DNA of 40,748 bases. It comes from an uncultured Flavobacteriales bacterium (GTDB taxonomy: Bacteria > Bacteroidota > Bacteroidia > Flavobacteriales > BACL11). Below are positions 33,106 through 40,748 of the stretch, piece after piece. The DNA lies in NCBI GenBank assembly GCA_905181635.1, contig CAJIYM010000001.1:1-40748 (forward strand), written 5' to 3'. Every line of letters begins with the position of its first letter. The stretch's first letter is position 1. Below the pieces are notes generated by a model. It was given only the letters and a program-made list of their open reading frames with translations. It was not told the origin of the DNA and made no database searches. The translations under genes and the position numbers were made by a program.

Positions 33106-33877
33106 TATTAGTTTTCTTCTTGTACTTGTACTAATTCTATTTTCTGCATGTAACACATCTAAGGCATTATTGGTTAATGAGATAGAACAATTAAGAAAAG
33201 AGAATATTTCTCTAGTTAAAGAAAATGATAACTTAAATAATAAACTAATATTACTTGTTGATGCATTTGATGAATTAAGCAATGAAAATGCACAACCAAT
33301 TAATATTAATCCTACTATAGATTTAGAGGTAATGTCAACTACTTCTCAGTTAAGTGAATTAGAAAGTTATTTAAAACCTGATTCTCAATTAAGTGAACTA
33401 GAGAATTATTTAAAATCTGACGCAGTCTTAAATTCTAAATTCCGAACTTTTAAAAATGGGGGAATTGAGAAAAATTTAAATGTTTCATATTCTATTATGC
33501 AAAGAGTAATTGCAACAGCAAAAACATATTTGGGTACAAGCTATTTATTTGGAGGTACAAATAAGAGTGGAATTGATTGCTCTGGATTATTATATGTTTC
33601 TTTTAAAGCAAATGGTATTACAAATATACCTAGAGTAGCACAAGAATTTTCTAGATTCGGATCAATAATAATTAATACTAATGATATTAAGGCTGGTGAT
33701 TTAGTTTTTTTTACAAATACTTATAAAACATCTAAGCTAGTTACGCATGCAGGTCTATGTATTGGTAACGGTGAATTTATTCATGCTTCATCAAGTAAAG
33801 GGGTTATGGTAAGCAGAGTTAATGACCCATATTACTGGCGTAAGAAGTTCTTGTTTGCGACAAGAATTATAAATTAG
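33095..33877 (+). CDS. NlpC/P60-family lipoprotein (cell-wall hydrolase)
   Basis: 260 residues. The lipobox FSAC (Cys19) marks a lipoprotein. Residues ~25-65 form a coiled coil, followed by two near-identical SQLSELESYLK / SQLSELENYLK segments. The C-terminal NlpC/P60 domain has catalytic Cys162 (GIDCSGLL), His218 (VTHAGLCIG) and a second conserved His230 (EFIHASS). It would cleave peptidoglycan stem peptides. Its start lies 11 bp inside the PorP/SprF-OmpA gene, so it may open the wall locally for that protein or the adhesin. The stop codon is 1 bp from the stop of the convergent gene. Confidence 0.88.
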   Translation: MRINISFLLVLVLILFSACNTSKALLVNEIEQLRKENISLVKENDNLNNKLILLVDAFDELSNENAQPININPTIDLEVMSTTSQLSELESYLKPDSQLSELENYLKSDAVLNSKFRTFKNGGIEKNLNVSYSIMQRVIATAKTYLGTSYLFGGTNKSGIDCSGLLYVSFKANGITNIPRVAQEFSRFGSIIINTNDIKAGDLVFFTNTYKTSKLVTHAGLCIGNGEFIHASSSKGVMVSRVNDPYYWRKKFLFATRIIN

Positions 33878-33878
33878 A

Positions 33879-35117
33879 TTATCTCCTGAAATTCTTTCTT
33901 TTACTCTGTTTACTTAATAGACCATTCTTTTTTAAATCTTTAAATAGAGAATTATTTTGCATTGTACCGTACTCAATACATTCTTTTGCTCCTTTGCCTC
34001 CCCACAAGTGAATTGTAAAACCTATCTCATGAGTAAGTCCTGTATTACCAATGTAAAGATAATCATCACTATTTATTGCTCTTTCATACTCATAATAGAT
34101 GTATGTGATCTGATATCCATGATTAACACCAAATAAATTAAGTCTAATAAAAGGTACATATGTTTGAAAGTGTAAGTTATTATTAGGTAGATTTGTAGAA
34201 AATCTAAATAGTTGACCTAGTTCAATTGGACTACTTCTACCAATGTCAATTGACTGTCCAATTTCATATTTTCTAGATCCCCAGCCGTTTGTTTTATAAT
34301 GCTCAGATTTATAAAATACTTTCCAATGAGGAATCATTTTTTGATTCCAGATAGGGACTGTTCCTTTATGTTCAATATGAAAAGTATGTTTTGTTGAGAG
34401 TGAAGAAGATAATTGAAAATTTTCATTAAGAGTTTGAAATGAATAACCTAAGATTGTCTTATTTTGTTTTGTGGATGAATTATTACCTAACATACTAAAA
34501 ACTATTCCAGTACTAAATCTTGGAAAGACTTTATTATTATTACTACTGTAAGGTAAATTTGTTGCTAGGGGGTAGGTTCCTCCATATGCATCAATCATAT
34601 TAGAGAAGATAAGATTATCAGTATTTAAACCAAAACTTGTGCCACCTAATGAAAGACCAAATTGAAGATATTTCTGTTGAAAAAATATTGATTTCTTTAA
34701 TAGTTTGATGTTGTCTAGCTTTAATAAAAAAGATATATAAGCTGAATAATCTGCTCTTCTAATAAATACGGATCCTTCAAGGTTATCATCTAGTAAATTA
34801 TCTTCACCTAAATATGAAATACCAAAATTAAAGGCTTTTATACCACCACTTCTGCTATTATCACCATAAATTCCAAAGCTTGTTTCAACTAATGTGGTTG
34901 TAAATGGAGAACTTCCACCAATTGCAGCTTGATTTCCACTACCATTTATTCCTTTCCATTGCTCTCTTCTTAATGTCAGAAATTTTGGATGTCCACTTGA
35001 TCCACAAAATGCAGGGTTCATATACATAGAGTATGCATCAATTTGAGAAAAAGACGGGTCTTGACCATACAAAGTGCCAGATATTAAAGTTATTAATATT
35101 AATAAATTCTTCGTCAT
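33879..35117 (-). CDS. PorP/SprF family T9SS outer-membrane protein
   Basis: 412 residues. The signal peptide ends near GTLYGQDPS. The sequence FSQIDAYSMYMNPAFCGSSG, then LTLRREQWKGINGSGNQAAI is the classic PorP/SprF opening. The remainder is a beta-barrel pattern with many aromatic-ended strands. The family average is ~300-350 residues, so this member is slightly long. Its ATG shares one base with the stop of the giant adhesin gene upstream on the minus strand (TAATG), the same arrangement as at 31465. It is inferred to help secrete or anchor that adhesin. Confidence 0.85.
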   Translation of the reverse strand: MTKNLLILITLISGTLYGQDPSFSQIDAYSMYMNPAFCGSSGHPKFLTLRREQWKGINGSGNQAAIGGSSPFTTTLVETSFGIYGDNSRSGGIKAFNFGISYLGEDNLLDDNLEGSVFIRRADYSAYISFLLKLDNIKLLKKSIFFQQKYLQFGLSLGGTSFGLNTDNLIFSNMIDAYGGTYPLATNLPYSSNNNKVFPRFSTGIVFSMLGNNSSTKQNKTILGYSFQTLNENFQLSSSLSTKHTFHIEHKGTVPIWNQKMIPHWKVFYKSEHYKTNGWGSRKYEIGQSIDIGRSSPIELGQLFRFSTNLPNNNLHFQTYVPFIRLNLFGVNHGYQITYIYYEYERAINSDDYLYIGNTGLTHEIGFTIHLWGGKGAKECIEYGTMQNNSLFKDLKKNGLLSKQSKRKNFRR

Positions 35118-38100
35118 TATCTTATAAGATATACTGTTCCACTTTTCTTATTTCCACTACCTATTCCATTCCATGGACCATTTATGAATCTAGCTGCTAT
35201 TTTCCAAACATAAGTTCCTTGAGAAAGTATAACTCCATTTGAAGTTCCATCCCATCCAATTTTTGGAGATCCATCTTCTATATTAATCTCATCGTTTTCC
35301 CACAGTAGATTCCCAAATTTGTCAAAGATTTGCAGATTATATTCTACAAGTGATTTTCCTTTTGGTAAAAATAAACTAGAACCATAATCTCCAGACTCTG
35401 GATATAGTGCATTTGGCACAAACAATTCTCCCCAAGCTTGAATTCTTATATTTTTACATACAGTATCTTTACAAGTCTTTGTAATTCCTGAATATATATT
35501 TATTTCATTGCTTACTATTAAACAGATTTCTGTATAATCATTTTCACCATATAAGAAATAGTTAAACTGGTAATATAACGAATCAGCAGATGGGAAATAG
35601 TTTTTATCATTATCTCCTTCAGAATTTAATATGCTAACCAAATCATATGGACCATCTGCTATTACCCAGTTATAATCATAATACTCAGGATTTGCATAAC
35701 CACCTGTTGTTGTTGTTGTTGAAGTTGCATTAAGTAGATATGTGCCGTAATTAGGAACATCTTCTATTATTGGAGTAACAAAATTAGCTATAGGTGTAGG
35801 TAAAACAGTAATTTTTCCAAAAGCAGTATCTAAGCATCCAAAATTTGTTTCAACAATTAATTCAATTATATATGAAGTAGCAGAATCATATAGTGATTCG
35901 AAGATTGCAGATGTATTTTGATTAATATCAATATTATTTGATCTATCTGAATCTAAATTCCATTGCCATTTATTTATTTCTGTTGAAAAAGAAGTATGTA
36001 AGTCGAATAGATCTTTATTTTCTATTCTAGATGAGTCAGTAAAAGATATTTCTTTTGAACCTTCATAGCAAAAAACAGAATCATTTGGTTCAAATATTGC
36101 AGTAGGGTATGGGTAAACTTCAACTCTAATTGCAGAGTCTATTGAACATTCATCATTTTTTAAATATATGTTTAAATCAAATATACCGGAATGTGGTGAA
36201 ATATCATTAAATGTTTGATTATTATATGGAGAATTACTAAAACTATTTGTGTGGATAGGGTCATTTAATGAAATACTAATAGAATCATAATCTATAGGTA
36301 TGCTGTTAAAGTTAAATCTTACAGTATCACCACATTGCCCATTTGGATATGTAACTAAAGGACCAAAAATTTCAGGTAGTTTATTGTATTCAATGATATT
36401 AGTATATTCATTTGAGCATCCCCAGTCGGTAAATGCTTGTAATGTAACATAATGATTTGAATCTGTGGATAAGTTGAAAGAAGGCGTATATGTTGTTGAA
36501 TCAAACATACTGATTGAATCACCATTGAAATACCATACATGATAGTCTAGCTCATCATCTATACAAGGATCTATTATAAATTGTGTAAATTCTTCAAGAA
36601 CGAGGTATTCTCCTTGGCAAATGGAAGGTGTAGCAAAGAAATTATCTACATATGGTATTGGGTGAATTTTAACAATATCTGTATGATTCCTTGAACATCC
36701 TAAAGAGTCAGTTACAGTAAGTATAACTTCCATACAAGCACCTGTAAAAGGATCTACGCTATCAAAGTAATGACATAAAGAGGAATCGGACCCATATCCA
36801 TCACCAAAATCCCAAACATATGAGAATAAAGGATTACCATTATTAGACTGTGTAGACAAACTATTAAAGCATACTAATGTATCTGCACATCCACTACCCG
36901 GTATATCTAACCATTCAAAATTAACGTTAGGTAAATTGTCAATTTCAATCGTTACAAGTGTATCATCTAAACATCCATGCTCATCCATTACATTTAATTG
37001 TATATTCCAATTTCCAAAAGAAGGAAATATGACAATTGGATCTGGTGAATTTGAAATTGATGGATTTGCTGTTGAGAAAATCCAGTTTTGAGTTTGTATT
37101 GTGCCATTAGTAAAACTATTTTCAAAGAATTGAATTGGAGTATTTTGACAATAATTTGTATCTACTGTAATGAATGATGCATTTGGTAAATCTCTAACAT
37201 AAGCGAAGTGAACAATTGTATCGCTACATCCAAAAGGATCAGATACAATTAGCCTAGTAGAATCCTGAACACCAATAGAATTAAAGAGAAAGTTTGAATA
37301 ATTAATATTAGGATTAGAGCCATTTGGAAAATAAGCTCCATTTCCGTAATTGTACCAGCTATAATTAATAATATCAAAAGTCCCATAATCAGAATCATCT
37401 TCAAAATAACTTTCTACTCCAATACATGCAGTATCTATTTTAAATTGAGCTGTAGGAGGACAGGAAATACTAATACTCTTAGTAATGATATTAGAGCAAC
37501 CTAGATTGTCTTCAACTCTTAAACTAACATTGTGAATATTCAAGCCACAAGAATCAAAAATTTGTGATACATCTATTAATGTAGCATCAATTAAGGAATC
37601 ATTGCCAAAATACCAATCTCTTGTAAAAAGTAAGTTTGATCCAGGCTCTCCAGCAAAAGAAGAATCTGTAAGAATTGTTTCTGTTTGCCAGCATACGGTA
37701 TCAGCTGTAAAATTTACAATTGGTAATGCGTTTACATGTATTGTGTCTGTATATATATCCATGCAAGATGTACTGTCAGTATAATTTGTGTCAGATACTA
37801 TTAGTGTAACTAAATAATCACCTGCAGAATTATATGTGTAGTTAGGGTTTTGAAGGTTAGATAAACCTAAGTTATCGCCAAAGTCCCAACTCCAGCTATT
37901 TGCATTAGGAGAGCTTAAAGGATAAGCACTCTCAAAGCTTGTTATATTACCAAGACATTCAATTGTTGCACTAAAATAAGATGTCATCGAATTATTTATT
38001 GTCACTGTATTAGTTACAGTATCTCGACAACCATAATTATCTATTACTGTCAAATCAACAAACCAATTTCCATTTACTAAGAATTCTGTAGAGACATTTA

Positions 38101-40279
38101 TTCCACTATTATTACTTGGGTTTGCATTTGTAGAAAAATCCCATAGGTATTGAATGATTATACCAGAGCCATTTAATGATAAATCAGCATTAAAATAAGT
38201 TAGTCCATTACCCAAACATGATGAATCAGGAATAATAGTATAATTAGCTAGTGGAGGTTCATGTACTAATATTGAATCAGTGTATGATTTAGAACACCCT
38301 CTATTACTTTCTACAATAATTGTTATTGTCCAACTTCCAATAGTATCAACAAGAAAATCTAAGTCTATACCAGGATTTCCAATAATAGCTGTTGTATCAC
38401 CACCTGGAGATATGACCTCCCAGAAGACATTAGTTATGAATTGCCCTGATATTCCAACCACAGGTAATATCTCTGAGTCATATTCAAAAGTTGCAATTTC
38501 TCCTAGGCATACATCGTCTCCAATAGGATTAATAAAATGTGCTGTAGGTTCAGGGTAGATAATGATAGTATCTAATATTACATCATCATAGTCAAAATTA
38601 CATGGTAGCACTGGGCCAGTAACCATTTGATATAAAGCAAAATATACTCCAGGCGTATCATACTGATGGCAAATCTGATATCCTGTTCCACTAGTTGATT
38701 GATTGTAAGTAGTATCTGGACAATCAGTACCGTTACAATTTTGTATTAAATTATTTTGATAATTATTTGGATCTATATCCCACCACCAATGAATTTGAGT
38801 TTGGTTTGGTGCAGTGAATGATGAATTGTCAGAAAATATAATACATTCATTAACGCATGCATTAGTAATATCTAATTGAACAGAAGCTAGATTATTAGAA
38901 TTAATAACTTCAATAGTGTCACATGTTGTTATTGAATCACAATTGTTATACGCTGTAACACAAACATCGTATGAGCCAATTTGTAAGTACTGATGATTTG
39001 CATTATTAAAACATACTAAACTCGAAGATGGGAGTAGATTACCACAATCTGCTGGCCCAGAGTACCAATCTGCAGTACCATCTCCCCAATTTATTTTTAT
39101 AGAATCATTATAATTATTATTTGCTGTAAATGGTGATGGAGGTGGTGTATTTCCGTAGCTTACTGTAATAGATGATCCTAGGCAAATGATATCTGTTGGG
39201 TTACTACCCAAATAAAAGTCAAATGATGGGTCTGGAAGAGGCTCAATAACTAATCTATGTGTATCATTTGGTGTGCTACAAGCGTTTTCTACTGATAATA
39301 TAAGATCATATTGTTCGTAACCATCTGATTGACTTCCAGCTGGTAGATTTGGAATTATTGGAGCACTGTAGGATGTAAGTGTTGTAGGTCCGAATACTGT
39401 TGTAAATGTATTAGCATTTATTATTTCCCAGGTATATGAGCTGATATTTACTCCTGAACTTTGATTCAGCCATATAGGATTTTGATTATGGTTTACACAT
39501 AATGTATCTGTATTAAGGCTTGACCATAAATCAAAATTAGCTGTTGGATCTCCAATAATAACAATTTGCGCAGAATTGGATATTGCATCCTGACAATTAT
39601 TTCCATCAAAACTAATAATAGCATAATATGAATATGTACCCAATGATAAGCCTGTAGTTACTGGCATATATGTATCAGTTGTTGCGCCTGTACCTGTTGT
39701 TACTGGTGTTCCTAAACCAACTATCCCATTATACCATTGATAAGTTACATTACCTACACCAGTTCCTTGAGTATAGCTTACTGTTAATGGTGTAGCTATA
39801 TTTCCTCCTTCACATATTGTATCTGTAGCTAAAGGTTGTATATCTACAGTAGGGTCTGGGTTAACAACTATCTGAGCACATTCTGATGTTATTATATCAC
39901 AACCACCCATAGGTAGTGATATAGTACAGTAGTAGTATGTAGTTCCTGCTATTGTTGTACTTGGTGTGTACGTATTTGTATTATTTCCTGGTCCTGTAGA
40001 AGCTATAGCTCCAATAGAGTCACATATAGAATTTTCCCACCATTGGTAAATAGGAGTTCCAGTTCCATTAGTATAATCTACATTTATCGTAAGGGATGCA
40101 TCCACACATACGCTAGAGTCTTGTGGTTGTATAGTGAAATTAGGTCCAGGCACAATAATTACAGTTGCTGTATTAGATATTACTTCACATCCCTGTCCTC
40201 CTAACTGTGTAATTACGCAGTAGTATTCAGTTGTGTTTACTGTAGTATGTTTGTGGTGTATAGCAATCAGTGTTAGCAC
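35117..40279 (-). CDS. Giant Ig-like/PKD-repeat adhesin with type B T9SS tail (main fragment)
   Basis: 1720 residues in this frame. The nominal start is not real: the first ~11 residues are out of frame and the gene continues upstream past position 40247 in the frame listed at 40227. In order: Ig-like repeats (VSYTQGTGVGNVTYQWYNGI type, each ~90 residues), then about ten PKD-like domains (SWSWDFGDNLGLSNLQNPNY, YVWDFGDGYGSDSSLCHYFD) and a C-terminal gliding-associated sorting domain (FVPNALYPESGDYG ... LQIFDKFGNLLWENDE ... VWKIAARF). The layout fits a very large surface adhesin exported by T9SS. The PorP/SprF gene at 35117 overlaps its stop codon. Confidence 0.85.
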   Translation of the reverse strand: MLTLIAIHHKHTTVNTTEYYCVITQLGGQGCEVISNTATVIIVPGPNFTIQPQDSSVCVDASLTINVDYTNGTGTPIYQWWENSICDSIGAIASTGPGNNTNTYTPSTTIAGTTYYYCTISLPMGGCDIITSECAQIVVNPDPTVDIQPLATDTICEGGNIATPLTVSYTQGTGVGNVTYQWYNGIVGLGTPVTTGTGATTDTYMPVTTGLSLGTYSYYAIISFDGNNCQDAISNSAQIVIIGDPTANFDLWSSLNTDTLCVNHNQNPIWLNQSSGVNISSYTWEIINANTFTTVFGPTTLTSYSAPIIPNLPAGSQSDGYEQYDLILSVENACSTPNDTHRLVIEPLPDPSFDFYLGSNPTDIICLGSSITVSYGNTPPPSPFTANNNYNDSIKINWGDGTADWYSGPADCGNLLPSSSLVCFNNANHQYLQIGSYDVCVTAYNNCDSITTCDTIEVINSNNLASVQLDITNACVNECIIFSDNSSFTAPNQTQIHWWWDIDPNNYQNNLIQNCNGTDCPDTTYNQSTSGTGYQICHQYDTPGVYFALYQMVTGPVLPCNFDYDDVILDTIIIYPEPTAHFINPIGDDVCLGEIATFEYDSEILPVVGISGQFITNVFWEVISPGGDTTAIIGNPGIDLDFLVDTIGSWTITIIVESNRGCSKSYTDSILVHEPPLANYTIIPDSSCLGNGLTYFNADLSLNGSGIIIQYLWDFSTNANPSNNSGINVSTEFLVNGNWFVDLTVIDNYGCRDTVTNTVTINNSMTSYFSATIECLGNITSFESAYPLSSPNANSWSWDFGDNLGLSNLQNPNYTYNSAGDYLVTLIVSDTNYTDSTSCMDIYTDTIHVNALPIVNFTADTVCWQTETILTDSSFAGEPGSNLLFTRDWYFGNDSLIDATLIDVSQIFDSCGLNIHNVSLRVEDNLGCSNIITKSISISCPPTAQFKIDTACIGVESYFEDDSDYGTFDIINYSWYNYGNGAYFPNGSNPNINYSNFLFNSIGVQDSTRLIVSDPFGCSDTIVHFAYVRDLPNASFITVDTNYCQNTPIQFFENSFTNGTIQTQNWIFSTANPSISNSPDPIVIFPSFGNWNIQLNVMDEHGCLDDTLVTIEIDNLPNVNFEWLDIPGSGCADTLVCFNSLSTQSNNGNPLFSYVWDFGDGYGSDSSLCHYFDSVDPFTGACMEVILTVTDSLGCSRNHTDIVKIHPIPYVDNFFATPSICQGEYLVLEEFTQFIIDPCIDDELDYHVWYFNGDSISMFDSTTYTPSFNLSTDSNHYVTLQAFTDWGCSNEYTNIIEYNKLPEIFGPLVTYPNGQCGDTVRFNFNSIPIDYDSISISLNDPIHTNSFSNSPYNNQTFNDISPHSGIFDLNIYLKNDECSIDSAIRVEVYPYPTAIFEPNDSVFCYEGSKEISFTDSSRIENKDLFDLHTSFSTEINKWQWNLDSDRSNNIDINQNTSAIFESLYDSATSYIIELIVETNFGCLDTAFGKITVLPTPIANFVTPIIEDVPNYGTYLLNATSTTTTTGGYANPEYYDYNWVIADGPYDLVSILNSEGDNDKNYFPSADSLYYQFNYFLYGENDYTEICLIVSNEINIYSGITKTCKDTVCKNIRIQAWGELFVPNALYPESGDYGSSLFLPKGKSLVEYNLQIFDKFGNLLWENDEINIEDGSPKIGWDGTSNGVILSQGTYVWKIAARFINGPWNGIGSGNKKSGTVYLIR
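39548..39859 (-). repeat. 312-bp direct repeat within the giant adhesin gene, copy 1
   Basis: Nearly identical to 40437-40748 with an offset of 889 bp. It encodes one Ig-like unit (SYTQGTGVGNVTYQWYNGIV ... SNSAQIVI). Confidence 0.9.
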
Positions 40280-40748
40280 CTGTACCTGTTGTTGCTAGTG
40301 TCCAAACTCCATTATTTATATTTTCCCACCATTGGTACTGGTATGTACCTATTCCACCATTAGCTACAACGCATATATCTGCTATTGCAGCACTTTGGCA
40401 TAATGTTTGTGATAAAGGAGATATTGTTACTGCTGGATCTGGAATAATAACAATTTGCGCAGAATTGGATATTGCATCCTGACAATTATTTCCATCAAAA
40501 CTAATAATAGCATAATATGAATATGTACCCGATGATAAGCCTGTAGTTACTGGCATATATGTATCAGTTGTTGCGCCTGTACCTGTTGTTACTGGTGTTC
40601 CTAAACCAACTATCCCATTATACCATTGATAAGTTACATTACCTACACCAGTTCCTTGAGTATAGCTTACTGTTAATGGTGTAGCTATATTTCCTCCTTC
40701 ACATATTGTATCTGTAGCTAAAGGTTGTATATCTACAGTAGGGTCTGG
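40227..40748 (-). CDS. Giant adhesin, upstream frame (5' end outside window)
   Basis: The reading frame is open to the right edge of the window, so the ATG at 40556 is internal. It encodes an Ig-like unit (DPTVDIQPLATDTICEGGNI ... NSAQIVIIPD) and the start of the next (AVTISPLSQTLCQSAAIADI). It then runs out of frame near 40247, where one extra base in CAAACATACTACAG (minus strand) breaks the link to TTVNTTEYYCVITQ in the 35117 frame. It belongs to the same gene as 35117-40279. Confidence 0.8.
   Translation of the reverse strand, partial: PDPTVDIQPLATDTICEGGNIATPLTVSYTQGTGVGNVTYQWYNGIVGLGTPVTTGTGATTDTYMPVTTGLSSGTYSYYAIISFDGNNCQDAISNSAQIVIIPDPAVTISPLSQTLCQSAAIADICVVANGGIGTYQYQWWENINNGVWTLATTGTGANTDCYTPQTYYSKHN
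40437..40748 (-). repeat. 312-bp direct repeat within the giant adhesin gene, copy 2 (cut by window end)
   Basis: Matches 39548-39859 with very few differences. It continues past the window edge. Confidence 0.9.

Noticed and set aside
35033-35242. Plus-strand open frame within the minus-strand adhesin/PorP genes
   Set aside because: Shadow of well-supported minus-strand genes, with no protein-like composition. The other open frames opposite or inside real genes (e.g. 202-621, 32328-32624, 38280-38558) were rejected for the same reason.

Overview
The window reads as a chromosomal fragment of a low-GC marine Bacteroidota, most likely a Flavobacteriales/Crocinitomicaceae-type bacterium. The evidence is the large number of proteins with type IX secretion system (T9SS) C-terminal sorting domains, SprB-repeat and PKD-repeat adhesins with gliding-motility-type C-termini, PorP/SprF proteins, candidate promoters with the Bacteroidota -7 element TAnnTTTG, and A-rich leaders without Shine-Dalgarno sequences. 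No tRNA, rRNA, CRISPR array, transposase or integrase gene was seen. This is an envelope and secretion accessory region.

Layout, left to right. (1) 1-2.3 kb: the 3' end of a small T9SS cargo gene, a strong terminator, and a TPR-transmembrane-HTH regulator. (2) 2.4-9.7 kb: a tightly packed run of a beta-helix protein, a giant LamG/T9SS protein with two sets of tandem repeats and split by a 1-nt frameshift, and a small Cys-rich T9SS protein. (3) 9.7-17.5 kb: a string of unrelated exported or lipoprotein genes (stress-like protein, membrane protein, alkaline-phosphatase-superfamily lipoprotein, M43 metalloprotease split by a 4-nt duplication, lipoprotein, decayed membrane-protein gene). Every gap in this run carries a copy of a ~110-170 bp repeat family. 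(4) 17.7-21.9 kb: a secreted intradiol-dioxygenase-like protein, then a putative metal-uptake cluster: His-rich exported protein, TonB-dependent receptor, Cys/His lipoprotein. The receptor-lipoprotein gap holds a sequence matching every invariant position of a hammerhead ribozyme, with cleavage predicted between 21499 and 21500. (5) 22.2-25.1 kb: two small T9SS cargo proteins followed by a second TPR-HTH regulator. (6) 25.1-27.7 kb: a lipoprotein and a CotH-kinase-like T9SS protein. (7) 27.8-33.9 kb: an overlapping three-gene operon of an SprB-repeat adhesin, a PorP/SprF-TSP3-OmpA fusion and an NlpC/P60 lipoprotein. It converges, with 1 bp between stop codons, on (8) 33.9-40.7 kb: a minus-strand module of a giant Ig/PKD-repeat adhesin (5' end outside the window, one frameshift) and its PorP/SprF partner.

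The most notable observation is the hammerhead ribozyme between two cistrons of a metal-uptake-like operon. It would cut the polycistronic mRNA 25 nt before the lipoprotein start. The second is the repeat family that punctuates the 9.7-17 kb gene string, together with a fixed 4-nt spacing between a promoter-like element and the start codon in five genes, which suggests leaderless mRNAs. Three of the largest genes each carry one small indel. The sequence alone cannot say whether these are natural or assembly errors. All functional names are from recognition of motifs by eye; no database search was run.
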